DNA of 7,501 nt from Dehalococcoidales bacterium (GTDB lineage Bacteria > Chloroflexota > Dehalococcoidia > Dehalococcoidales > UBA5627), in assembly GCA_028706995.1 (NCBI GenBank), contig JAQTVR010000052.1:1-7501 (forward strand), written 5' to 3'. Position 1 is the stretch's first letter; each line of letters opens with the position of its first letter. This document shows positions 1 through 5,033 of the stretch, piece by piece. The notes below the pieces were generated by a model. The model saw only the letters and a list, made by a program, of their open reading frames with translations, did not search any database and was not told the DNA's origin. Position numbers and translations under genes: made by a program.

Positions 1-174
1 CAAACAAAAGCTTTTATTGATTTCTCTCAGAGTAGACCCGGGCTATATCCTGAACATCATATCTTTCATCCGATATCTTGTGGTAATTGTAAAATAATAT
101 TTCGTGATACATGGAATAGACTAACGGGGATCAAGCTATAAACCGGTTAAAGTTTTTTCGGAGGTATATTTAAT
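1..174. other. Intergenic region upstream of the flavoprotein gene
   Basis: No coding region is supported here. The stretch is A+T-rich, with small palindromes (AAAAGCTTTT near 6-15, AACCGGTT at 141-148) that have no terminator-like T tract. It must hold the promoter of the gene at 175, but I found no well-spaced -35/-10 pair. A TTGTGG (78-83) and a TAATAT (95-100) are present but only 11 nt apart. The only clear signal is the Shine-Dalgarno site at its end. Confidence 0.5.
160..164 (+). promoter_or_regulatory. Ribosome binding site of the flavoprotein gene
   Basis: GGAGG lies 10 nt before the ATG at 175. It supports that ATG as the start, which also places the family's N-terminal flavin-barrel motif about 18 residues in, as expected. 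Confidence 0.75.
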
Positions 175-1293
175 ATGCATCCAATACAGTTCCCGAAGTT
201 AAAAATAGGTGAATTTGAGGCTAAAATACCCATAATCCAGGGGGGCATGAGCATGGGTATCTCGCTTTCCGGCTTATCTTCCGCTGTGGCAAATGAGGGC
301 GGCATCGGGGTTATCGGCACGGCAGGCATCGGTATGTTCGAGCCTGATTTTACAAAGAATTTTCGGGAAGCCAATACAAGAGCGCTGAAAAGTGAGATTA
401 GAAAAGCGCGGCAGATGACGTCGGGTATTCTGGGTGTAAATGTGCTGGTTGCTCTGACCGATTATGCTCAACTTGTTTTAACGTCTATCGACGAAGGTAT
501 AGACTTCGTTTTTTGCGGTGCCGGATTACCGCTTAAGAATCCCGAGCTCTTTCCGCCGAACAGGATCAAAGAAGTGGTTAAAAAGGTCATACCCATAGTA
601 TCTTCGGGCAGGGCTACACGCATAATCTGCCAGTCGTGGCTTAAAAATTATAATCAAATTCCGGATGCCGTAGTGGTCGAAGGACCTATGGCAGGCGGAC
701 ACCTGGGTTTTAAAAGAGAACAGATAGATGATCCTGATTATACCCTGGAGAAGATCGTACCTGAGGTTATCGAAGCGCTGGTGCCTTTTGAGCAGCAGAT
801 GAATAAAAAGGTGCCGGTGATAGCTGCCGGCGGTATCTATACCGGTGAGGATATCGATAAATATATGCGCATGGGAGCGCAAGGTGTTCAGATGGCTACC
901 CGGTTCGTAGGCACCCACGAATGTGACGCTTATGACGGCTTTAAAAAGGCATATATCGAGTGTAAGGAAGAAGATATTACCATCATCGACAGTCCGGTAG
1001 GAATGCCGGGTCGGGCTATCGGCAACCAGTTTCTAAAAAATGTAAAAGAGGGTAGGGAAAAACCGCCTAAATGCCCCTGGAGATGCTTAAAAACCTGCGA
1101 CTTTATAAAAACACCGTACTGCATCACCATGGCGCTAATCGAAGCTAAGAAAGGGTGTTTCGAAAAAGGATTTGCTTTTGCCGGGGCAAATGCCTGGCGG
1201 GTCGATAAGATTTGCTCCGTAAAAGAGCTTATCGAAAGTCTGCGGGAGCAATACCAGCATACCATACTGAAATTGCAACCGCTTCCCGTGTAA
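175..1293 (+). CDS. Nitronate monooxygenase / FabK-like FMN-dependent oxidoreductase
   Basis: This 372-residue cytoplasmic protein belongs to the TIM-barrel flavoprotein family that includes nitronate monooxygenase (2-nitropropane dioxygenase) and enoyl-ACP reductase II (FabK). Visible motifs are the N-terminal strand PIIQGGMSMGIS (19-30) with EGGIGVIG (41-48), GVNVLVAL near 87-94, VVEGPMAGGHLG (167-178) with the family's conserved His at 176, and the phosphate-binding PVIAAGGIYTGEDI (214-227) followed by GAQGVQMATRF. The C-terminal tail is unusual: Cys at 300, 304, 308, 316 and 328 (CX3CX3C plus two more). I recall this tail from a clostridial/anaerobe subgroup. The family assignment is firm. 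The substrate is not: it could act on nitronates, an enoyl thioester or something else. No lipid-synthesis genes are adjacent to favour FabK. It appears monocistronic, with its own ribosome binding site and a strong terminator downstream. Confidence 0.88.
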   Translation: MHPIQFPKLKIGEFEAKIPIIQGGMSMGISLSGLSSAVANEGGIGVIGTAGIGMFEPDFTKNFREANTRALKSEIRKARQMTSGILGVNVLVALTDYAQLVLTSIDEGIDFVFCGAGLPLKNPELFPPNRIKEVVKKVIPIVSSGRATRIICQSWLKNYNQIPDAVVVEGPMAGGHLGFKREQIDDPDYTLEKIVPEVIEALVPFEQQMNKKVPVIAAGGIYTGEDIDKYMRMGAQGVQMATRFVGTHECDAYDGFKKAYIECKEEDITIIDSPVGMPGRAIGNQFLKNVKEGREKPPKCPWRCLKTCDFIKTPYCITMALIEAKKGCFEKGFAFAGANAWRVDKICSVKELIESLREQYQHTILKLQPLPV

Positions 1294-1345
1294 GTTAAGA
1301 CCTTATAGTTAGAAAAACTCTACTTGCACTATCGGTATATTTATA

Positions 1346-1383
1346 AATTGTCGTGCTGATTATAGGCACGACAATTCTTTTTA
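1346..1383 (+). terminator. Intrinsic terminator after the flavoprotein gene
   Basis: An 11-bp perfect stem (AATTGTCGTGC at 1346-1356 with GCACGACAATT at 1366-1376) encloses a 9-nt loop and is followed by CTTTTTA. It lies about 50 nt after the stop codon at 1291-1293. The reverse complement is followed by a weaker, A-interrupted T stretch, so it may also stop some read-through from the minus-strand tRNA gene. Confidence 0.88.
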
Positions 1384-1456
1384 TCTACTGTTATGAGTCG
1401 ATTATCCACTATAGAAGTCACTTAATTTTCTTTTTAAGAATAAAAGTCTAACGCAA

Positions 1457-1633
1457 AAGGCCGGTTTCCCGTTAACTCTTGAGCTAAAGACCGGAGATCT
1501 GCCAAAGCAATCATGGGTAAAAATCAGCCAAATCCGGATACTTTTCGTTGAGAGGATCGGCACACTGATTGGCCGGTTATCTCAAGAGGAATTGGCTCAA
1601 GTTATCGAAGGCTTGAATGAAATCATAGCATGA
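1457..1633 (+). pseudogene. MazF/PemK-type toxin remnant, C-terminal part only
   Basis: Reading the + strand from 1457 to the TGA at 1631-1633 gives 58 residues that match the C-terminal half of MazF/PemK-family mRNA interferases. They start AGFPLTLEL, continue with QSWVKISQIRIL, VERIG and IGRLSQEEL, and end VIEGLNEIIA. Intact members are about 110 residues and begin with a motif like RGDIVWVDLDP, which is absent. The frame is open only back to 1415 (TAG at 1412-1414), with no ATG, GTG or TTG start and no ribosome binding site. The residues before 1457 do not look like MazF. Two positions usually T and S in the QIRTLS motif appear as I and F, consistent with drift. No antitoxin gene is adjacent. 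The family is clear from the motif series. That it is non-functional is inferred from the missing N-terminal half. Confidence 0.78.
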
Positions 1634-1658
1634 CAGCTGATATGTATTTACCGAGTGT

Positions 1659-1735
<77 letters not shown>

Positions 1736-1745
1736 AACAGAGCAA

Positions 1746-1754
1746 ATTATAACA
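1746..1754 (-). promoter_or_regulatory. Extended -10 promoter of tRNA-Ala
   Basis: On the minus strand TGTTATAAT (TGn plus a perfect TATAAT) lies 10 nt before the mature tRNA 5' end. Transcription should begin about 4-5 nt ahead of it, leaving a very short leader for RNase P. No good -35 hexamer is present at 16-18 nt spacing, as is typical when the extended -10 carries recognition. Confidence 0.72.
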
Positions 1755-2025
1755 TATTTATCATAAAAATTTTCTATATCCCGGCTTAATGCCCGTTCAG
1801 GTAATCATTAATAATTCTTATTCTCCGATTATTATCGGGCTTTATTTGCCGTTTTGCTTTGTCTGGCGGTATGTTGTACCGGTCGGTGAAGAGTAAAAAA
1901 CTATATCATAAGTGAGACTTTTGAAGTAGGGATATGTAATATACGGCTGCATCTTGTATTCACGTAAATTTAAGGTTATATTAATTAAGAGATCGTTTTC
2001 CTTGCTTGAACTTTTACGATTGAAA
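1755..2025. other. Intergenic region between tRNA-Ala and pheA
   Basis: No gene is supported here. It separates two divergent transcription units. A small hairpin (CCGAT 1825-1829, ATCGG 1834-1838) is followed by an imperfect T-rich stretch but has no gene to terminate. The only candidate control element is the possible pheA promoter near 1954-1982. There is no T-box-like element and no Phe-rich leader peptide. Confidence 0.5.
1954..1982 (+). promoter_or_regulatory. Possible pheA promoter
   Basis: TTGTAT (1954-1959) and TATATT (1977-1982) are separated by 17 nt. The -10 matches consensus at five of six positions but the -35 at only three. Transcription would begin near 1989 and give a leader of about 50 nt, too short for a classical attenuator. 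This is sequence resemblance only. Confidence 0.35.
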
Positions 2026-2033
2026 GGGAGGTG
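2026..2033 (+). promoter_or_regulatory. Ribosome binding site that sets the pheA start
   Basis: GGGAGGTG with GGAGG at 2027-2031 is 6 nt before the ATG at 2038. The frame stays open upstream to a TTG at 1954, but that extension has no comparable site and precedes the conserved N-terminus of the family. The ATG at 2038 is therefore chosen. Confidence 0.85.
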
Positions 2034-2037
2034 TAAG

Positions 2038-2868
2038 ATGATCAAGGTTTCAATACAGGGCGCCCGAGGTTCTTTTCACGATATCGTTGCCAGGGAAAAG
2101 TTCCCCGACGATTCCGAAATAATCGAAGGCAATACCTTCCACCAGGTCTTCGAAGATGTGAAAAAGGGGCTGGTCGATTATGGAGTGGTGGCTATAGAAA
2201 ACTCCATTTACGGCTCTTTTCTTGAGAACTATGACCTGCTGTTAAAATACGATGCCAGGATAGTGGGAGAGGTATATTTGAGAATAAGGCTGGATCTGAT
2301 AGCCCTGCCGGGCGTCAAACTGGAAAATATAACCCAGGTTTACAGCCACTCGTTAGCAATGGCTCAAAGCGAGGAATACTTGGAAAAACACCCTAAGATG
2401 CTGCGCATAGAGACGGATGATACAGCCGGTAGTGGCAGGATGATAAAAGAGAAGGGGTTACTAAATGCTGCGGCTATCAGTAGCGGATTGGCGGCTGAAC
2501 TTTATGGTTTAAAGATATTGGCGCGGGATATAGGGAGCGATAAGAATAACTACACACGTTTCCTGATTATTTCCAACAAGGAGCAATATCCTGAAGATGC
2601 GAATAAAACGAGCATAGTCATAAGGGCGAAAAATACACCCGGCAGCCTGTATCAGTGTATGAAATGTTTTGCCGATGAAGGGATAAATCTCTCCAAGCTG
2701 GAGTCACGTCCGGCGATAGGTCGTAGCTGGGAGTATAGCTTTTATTTGGATTTTGAAACCGGAATCAATGCTCCGGAGACGCGGAGAGCGCTAGAAAAAT
2801 TAAAGAAACCGGCTTCTATGATCAAAATACTTGGCAGCTACGAAAAAGGTAAGTTTATAGAAGGTTAA
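2038..2868 (+). CDS. pheA: Prephenate dehydratase with C-terminal ACT domain
   Basis: The 276-residue enzyme decarboxylates and dehydrates prephenate to phenylpyruvate, the committed step to phenylalanine, in the cytoplasm. The catalytic domain spans roughly 1-180. Motifs are GARGSFHDIVA (8-18), VAIENSIYGSF (51-61, the ENS motif), DDTAGSG (127-133), AAISSGLAAELYG (145-157) and the hallmark TRF at 173-175, whose Thr is catalytically important in the family. An ACT domain follows (about 190-265), with NTPGSLYQ (199-206) and ESRP (222-225), the elements that bind phenylalanine for feedback inhibition. The length is normal for the stand-alone bacterial form, with no fused chorismate mutase. No other aromatic pathway genes are in the window. 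It appears monocistronic between its own ribosome binding site and a strong terminator. Some catalytic-domain motifs are less canonical (GSFH for the usual GTYS, SHSLAM for HPQAL), but the key residues are present. Confidence 0.95.
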   Translation: MIKVSIQGARGSFHDIVAREKFPDDSEIIEGNTFHQVFEDVKKGLVDYGVVAIENSIYGSFLENYDLLLKYDARIVGEVYLRIRLDLIALPGVKLENITQVYSHSLAMAQSEEYLEKHPKMLRIETDDTAGSGRMIKEKGLLNAAAISSGLAAELYGLKILARDIGSDKNNYTRFLIISNKEQYPEDANKTSIVIRAKNTPGSLYQCMKCFADEGINLSKLESRPAIGRSWEYSFYLDFETGINAPETRRALEKLKKPASMIKILGSYEKGKFIEG

Positions 2869-2890
2869 GCTTAATTTACGGTGTAAAAAC

Positions 2891-2922
2891 AAAAGGCTCC
2901 GGATAATACCGGAGCCTTTTTA
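2891..2922. terminator. Bidirectional terminator between pheA and the lipoprotein gene
   Basis: A perfect 12-bp stem (AAAAGGCTCCGG at 2891-2902 with CCGGAGCCTTTT at 2909-2920) has a 6-nt loop. On the + strand the arm ends in a T5 run 49-53 nt after the pheA stop. On the minus strand the complement ends TTTTGTTTTT about 20 nt after the lipoprotein stop. It can serve both convergent genes. Confidence 0.92.
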
Positions 2923-2940
2923 TGTTCCTGATTTCCAGGC

Positions 2941-3588
2941 TTATAACCCGAGAAAATCCACTATTTGAACTCCCTCGGGGAGTTCAAATATACTATCTGC
3001 TATGTCTTCGAAACTAATATTTTTATACTCCATTACAGTAGTGCCTTCGGTAGTCGTTACTTCTACTCTAATTGGGAAACCGTACTGTTTCCATATCCAC
3101 ATCTTCGAAGTTGTCCCTTCATACGTATATTCGACTACCAGGCAAACCTTGCCATCCAGCGTTTCGGTACCGATGATGGTCGGGTTATAATCCATAATCC
3201 CCTCGGTTTTATCGACAGCGGAATTAGCAGGTTCATAGGTTGTTACTTTCAATGCTATGTTCTGGCTCGGATAATAGATGTAAGTAGTTTCTGTGTTTCC
3301 ATCCCATATATAAACAACAGCCTCTCCTTCTGCTTCCAAATCCATTCTCATCTCGTCGTTTTCACACCATATTGTATGGCTTTGCGTGGGACCATCCGAG
3401 GAAGTTATCACCATATCATAGGTGAAGGAGGTTATCCCCACAACATTTCCCAATATGTCTTCCAGGCTTTCTCCCGATGCCGTAGTCGACGATGTTGTAG
3501 TCGTATTATTGCCACCACCGCAGGCGGAAAGAATCAGGGTTGCGGCCAGGAGGCCGCTTATGATCAAGCCGGATATTTTCCTTTTCAT
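2941..3588 (-). CDS. Exported lipoprotein of unknown function, LolA/LppX-like fold suspected
   Basis: This 215-residue protein begins with a lipoprotein signal: MKRK, a hydrophobic stretch to about residue 20, then the lipobox LSAC with the lipidated Cys at 23. A low-complexity Gly/Asn/Thr/Ser linker follows (24-40), as expected for a protein tethered outside the membrane. The mature domain (about 42-215) is beta-rich. Features such as IVIT-like alternating strands, YIWDGNTETTYIYYP (92-106), GTETLDGKVCLVVEYT (140-155) and MWIWKQYGFPIRVEV (163-177) recall the LolA/LppX-type lipoprotein superfamily that holds lipids or other hydrophobic ligands. That fold call is an inference from pattern, not a motif match, and the role is unknown. 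The start is supported by AGGAG 6 nt upstream. It is a single-gene unit with its own promoter (3634-3662) and the terminator at 2891-2922. The long open frame on the opposite strand here is a shadow. Confidence 0.85.
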   Translation of the reverse strand: MKRKISGLIISGLLAATLILSACGGGNNTTTTSSTTASGESLEDILGNVVGITSFTYDMVITSSDGPTQSHTIWCENDEMRMDLEAEGEAVVYIWDGNTETTYIYYPSQNIALKVTTYEPANSAVDKTEGIMDYNPTIIGTETLDGKVCLVVEYTYEGTTSKMWIWKQYGFPIRVEVTTTEGTTVMEYKNISFEDIADSIFELPEGVQIVDFLGL

Positions 3589-3594
3589 TAGAAT

Positions 3595-3599
3595 CTCCT
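3595..3599 (-). promoter_or_regulatory. Ribosome binding site of the lipoprotein gene
   Basis: On the minus strand AGGAG lies 6 nt before the ATG at 3588, within AAAGGAGA. It confirms the start that gives a complete lipoprotein signal peptide. Confidence 0.8.
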
Positions 3600-3633
3600 T
3601 TAATGCCCGTCGTTTATAAAAAATATACTATCA

Positions 3634-3662
3634 ATTTAAACCCATATGATATACAAAGTCAA
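3634..3662 (-). promoter_or_regulatory. Promoter of the lipoprotein gene
   Basis: On the minus strand TTGACT (3657-3662) and TTAAAT (3634-3639) are separated by exactly 17 nt, a good vegetative sigma-factor match in the -35 and a fair one in the -10. Transcription would start near 3627, about 40 nt before the ATG. Confidence 0.6.
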
Positions 3663-3735
3663 TAGTGTAGCTTTTACAGTTCTACAAAGTTATGATTGAT
3701 AATAATAACAGTATCCGTTGACGATTATAAGGAGG

Positions 3736-3765
3736 AAAATAGAGTAGTTATTAAACGGAACTCTA
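3736..3765 (-). terminator. Weak intrinsic terminator after tmRNA
   Basis: Reading the minus strand, TAGAGT (3765-3760) pairs with ACTCTA (3745-3740) across a 14-nt loop and is followed by TTTT (3739-3736). It lies 11 nt beyond the tmRNA CCA. The stem is short and A+T-rich, so this is tentative, but position and T tract fit. Confidence 0.4.
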
Positions 3766-3776
3766 ATACTTTGTTA

Positions 3777-4130
3777 TGGTGGAGACGGGGGAGAATCGAA
3801 CTCCCCGTCCAATAAAGACTGCCCGGAATATACTACAGATATATTCAGCATTTTAATCTCGCCTGTTTAACCTCTGCTAACCGAGTTTAAACAGACCAGC
3901 CGATAAATCTTTCATAAACCGTATCGGTATCCGGCTAATGGCACCCCGACATTGCGTCACCCAATCCTTACCCGCCGGGGTGGGGTAAGGTTGGATGTGC
4001 TAGCTGTTTTTAGCCAGCAAGAACCATTTCAGGTTCGCTAATTATTTTTTGCCGCCTTTTTTATGAGGGTTGCGACAACCTCAACCTGCAATTCCGTGAC
4101 ATACCTTTACTGTCGAAACCATGCGTCCCC
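3777..4130 (-). ncRNA. ssrA: tmRNA (transfer-messenger RNA)
   Basis: This 354-nt RNA rescues ribosomes stalled on mRNAs lacking a stop codon: charged with alanine, it enters the A site with SmpB and supplies a degradation tag. The tRNA-like ends pair as GGGGACG/CGTCTCC with a G3:U70 pair for alanyl-tRNA synthetase, discriminator A and encoded CCA (3777-3779). The 5' end carries the conserved TTTCGACA. The T arm has loop TTCGATT. The tag reading frame (4010-4039) is followed by a hairpin embedding its stop codon (TGCTGGCT with AGCTAGCA) and a strong helix CCTTACCC/GGGTAAGG from a pseudoknot. Length and order fit a one-piece tmRNA. It starts 31 nt after the smpB stop on the same strand. I see no strong separate promoter in the gap (an ATTTAATAT abuts the 5' end), so co-transcription with smpB and RNase P processing is likely. 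An odd detail is a T stem that can form 6 pairs instead of 5. Confidence 0.96.
4010..4039 (-). other. tmRNA tag-peptide reading frame (SEPEMVLAG)
   Basis: On the minus strand AGC GAA CCT GAA ATG GTT CTT GCT GGC TAA encodes SEPEMVLAG and stop. It would be added after the alanine carried by tmRNA itself. It ends LAG, not the LAA/VAA common to most bacteria, and the stop lies in the expected hairpin. From memory it aligns over all nine positions with the Dehalococcoides tag GERELVLAG. The exact resume codon (AGC) is inferred from that alignment. Confidence 0.82.
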
Positions 4131-4161
4131 ATATTAAATTGTTAAGTTTCCATCCGGTTCT

Positions 4162-4617
4162 TTAACGCCGTCGATTCTTGATAGTCCTATCCATTTCTCT
4201 TTCGGCATCGCGTTGCATGATGGCTTCACGCTTATCATACTGCTTCTTACCTTTAGCCAGGGCAATCTCTAATTTAACTACATTCCCCTTAATATACAGG
4301 CTCAGGGGGACCATAGTAGAACCTTTTTCACTCGTTTTACTTATTAGGTTGGAGATCTCTTTGCGATGCAACAAAAGCTTTCGTGTTCGTGTCGGTTCAT
4401 GACTCATATAGCTCCCCGCTTCATAACGGGCAATATGGGCGTTTATAAGCCATATCTCTCTACTTTCCGGCTTAACAAAGGCCTGTCCCAGGTTCACCCT
4501 GCCGGCGCGTATGGATTTTATCTCGGTTCCGGTAAGTACAACACCGGCTTCGAACTTATCCTGGATTAGATAGTCGTGATAGGCTCTGCGGTTGGTGGCT
4601 ATTGTCTTTATTACCAT
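4162..4617 (-). CDS. smpB: SsrA-binding protein SmpB
   Basis: This 151-residue protein binds the tRNA-like domain of tmRNA and delivers it to stalled ribosomes, its tail occupying the empty mRNA channel. Family motifs run in order: NRRAYHDYLI (9-18), the oligonucleotide-binding barrel start EAGVVLTGTEIKSIRAG (23-39), NLGQAFV (42-48), ARYEAGSYMSHEPTRTRKLL (63-82), KGSTMVPLSLYIKG (98-111), AKGKKQYDKRE (121-131) and a basic C-terminal tail rich in Arg (to 151). Length is normal. Its partner ssrA begins 31 nt downstream, and dnaE lies upstream on the same strand. There is no Shine-Dalgarno sequence: a TGGTATAAT promoter element stands 5 nt before the ATG, implying a leaderless message. The ATG at 4617 is nonetheless the right start, because the conserved N-terminus follows and no other Met occurs before residue 71. 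Confidence 0.97.
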   Translation of the reverse strand: MVIKTIATNRRAYHDYLIQDKFEAGVVLTGTEIKSIRAGRVNLGQAFVKPESREIWLINAHIARYEAGSYMSHEPTRTRKLLLHRKEISNLISKTSEKGSTMVPLSLYIKGNVVKLEIALAKGKKQYDKREAIMQRDAEREMDRTIKNRRR

Positions 4618-4622
4618 TTTTA

Positions 4623-4631
4623 ATTATACCA
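4623..4631 (-). promoter_or_regulatory. Extended -10 promoter of smpB, predicted leaderless
   Basis: On the minus strand TGGTATAAT (TGn plus perfect TATAAT) ends 5 nt before the smpB ATG. With usual start-site spacing, transcription would begin at or within a base or two of the A of ATG. No convincing -35 is seen 16-18 nt upstream (TATTAA at 17). The same TGnTATAAT form precedes tRNA-Ala. Confidence 0.62.
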
Positions 4632-4712
4632 TTTATGTATTTTGATTAATAATTTATAATTAAGGAAGATTCAACAAATGTAAGCCGTGAGCTTATCCGA
4701 CATGAAACTCCC

Positions 4713-5030
4713 CTACCCTTCCTCCGTGTCTATCTTATCTTCTCCCAGTATTTCCGCCAGGTGGCTTTGCAGTTTACCGTTAATCCCGATATGCATATTC
4801 GGCATCTTTATTTTGAAAACCTTGGTGCCGTTATCTACTATGATGCTTACATCATCATCGCCGGGATAGTCACGCAGAATATCTATAACATCGTGCAATA
4901 TCTTTTTATCCCCGGCTTCATCTCCGCTCTGTTTTAATTTTATAACCAGGCGGCGGATTTTTCCCGACTCATTGCTTTCCTGTTTTTCCGCCGTCTTAGG
5001 TGATTCAAAGAATTGAGGCGCTACACCTTT
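4713..5030 (-). CDS. dnaE: DnaE C-terminal domain in the -1 frame (split from dnaE)
   Basis: Directly after the dnaE stop, the -1 frame is open for 105 codons (5030 down to 4716, TAG at 4713-4715). It starts KGVAPQFFESP, passes through a charged linker, then reads KIRRLVIKLKQSGDE, LHDVIDILRDYPGDDDVSII and HLAEILGED. This is the typical C-terminal domain of bacterial replicative polymerase III alpha subunits, with its 'YPGD..V' signature and final 'L..ILGE'; the region binds clamp-loader tau in the family. It has no ATG start and no ribosome binding site. The only in-frame candidate is TTG at 4898, inside the domain. It is therefore the tail of the same gene, not an independent one. The frames are joined if one base is added to the A5 run at 5028-5032, or by -1 slippage there. 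Confidence 0.8.
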   Translation of the reverse strand, partial: KGVAPQFFESPKTAEKQESNESGKIRRLVIKLKQSGDEAGDKKILHDVIDILRDYPGDDDVSIIVDNGTKVFKIKMPNMHIGINGKLQSHLAEILGEDKIDTEEG

Positions 5031-5033
5031 TTA
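5021..5033 (-). other. Frameshift site in dnaE
   Basis: In the coding sense the dnaE frame reads GCT AAA AAG GTG TAG. The -1 frame reads AAA GGT GTA GCG and continues into the DnaE C-terminal domain. The overlap is only 5021-5030, bounded by the frame-0 TAG at 5021-5023 and a -1-frame TAA at 5031-5033, so the shift must occur inside the A5 run. T AAA AAG is not a full X XXY YYZ slippery heptamer (a T replaces the first A). Still, AAG-to-AAA re-pairing of one lysyl-tRNA is possible. No strong downstream hairpin is evident (a CGCC/GGCG pairing spans 24 nt). Confidence 0.75.

Noticed and set aside
526..918. 130-codon minus-strand frame opposite the flavoprotein gene
   Set aside because: It is antisense to a clearly recognised enzyme gene and lacks a ribosome binding site or known motifs.
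1825..1845. Hairpin CCGAT/ATCGG followed by a T-rich stretch, as a terminator
   Set aside because: The 5-bp stem has an interrupted T run, and no + strand gene ends upstream of it.
1954..2037. 28-codon N-terminal extension of pheA, or a leader peptide
   Set aside because: It starts at TTG without a Shine-Dalgarno site, and the strong site at 2026-2033 fits the ATG at 2038. It is not Phe-rich, and no attenuator hairpin follows.
2965..3591. Long open frame (208 codons) on the + strand opposite the lipoprotein gene
   Set aside because: It lies fully antisense to a gene with lipobox, ribosome binding site and promoter. Its product has no recognisable motif and no ribosome binding site.
3729..3740. 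Shine-Dalgarno-like AAGGAGGA on the + strand
   Set aside because: No start codon follows at usable distance. On the other strand the same bases form the T-rich end of the putative tmRNA terminator.
4681..4695. Hairpin TAAGC-CGTGA-GCTTA downstream of dnaE as a terminator
   Set aside because: The stem is only 5 bp and no T tract follows on the minus strand. Transcription may simply run on into smpB.
4713..4898. Separate small gene of about 61 codons starting at TTG
   Set aside because: The start lies inside the DnaE C-terminal domain and has no ribosome binding site. Conserved DnaE sequence continues upstream of it in the same frame.
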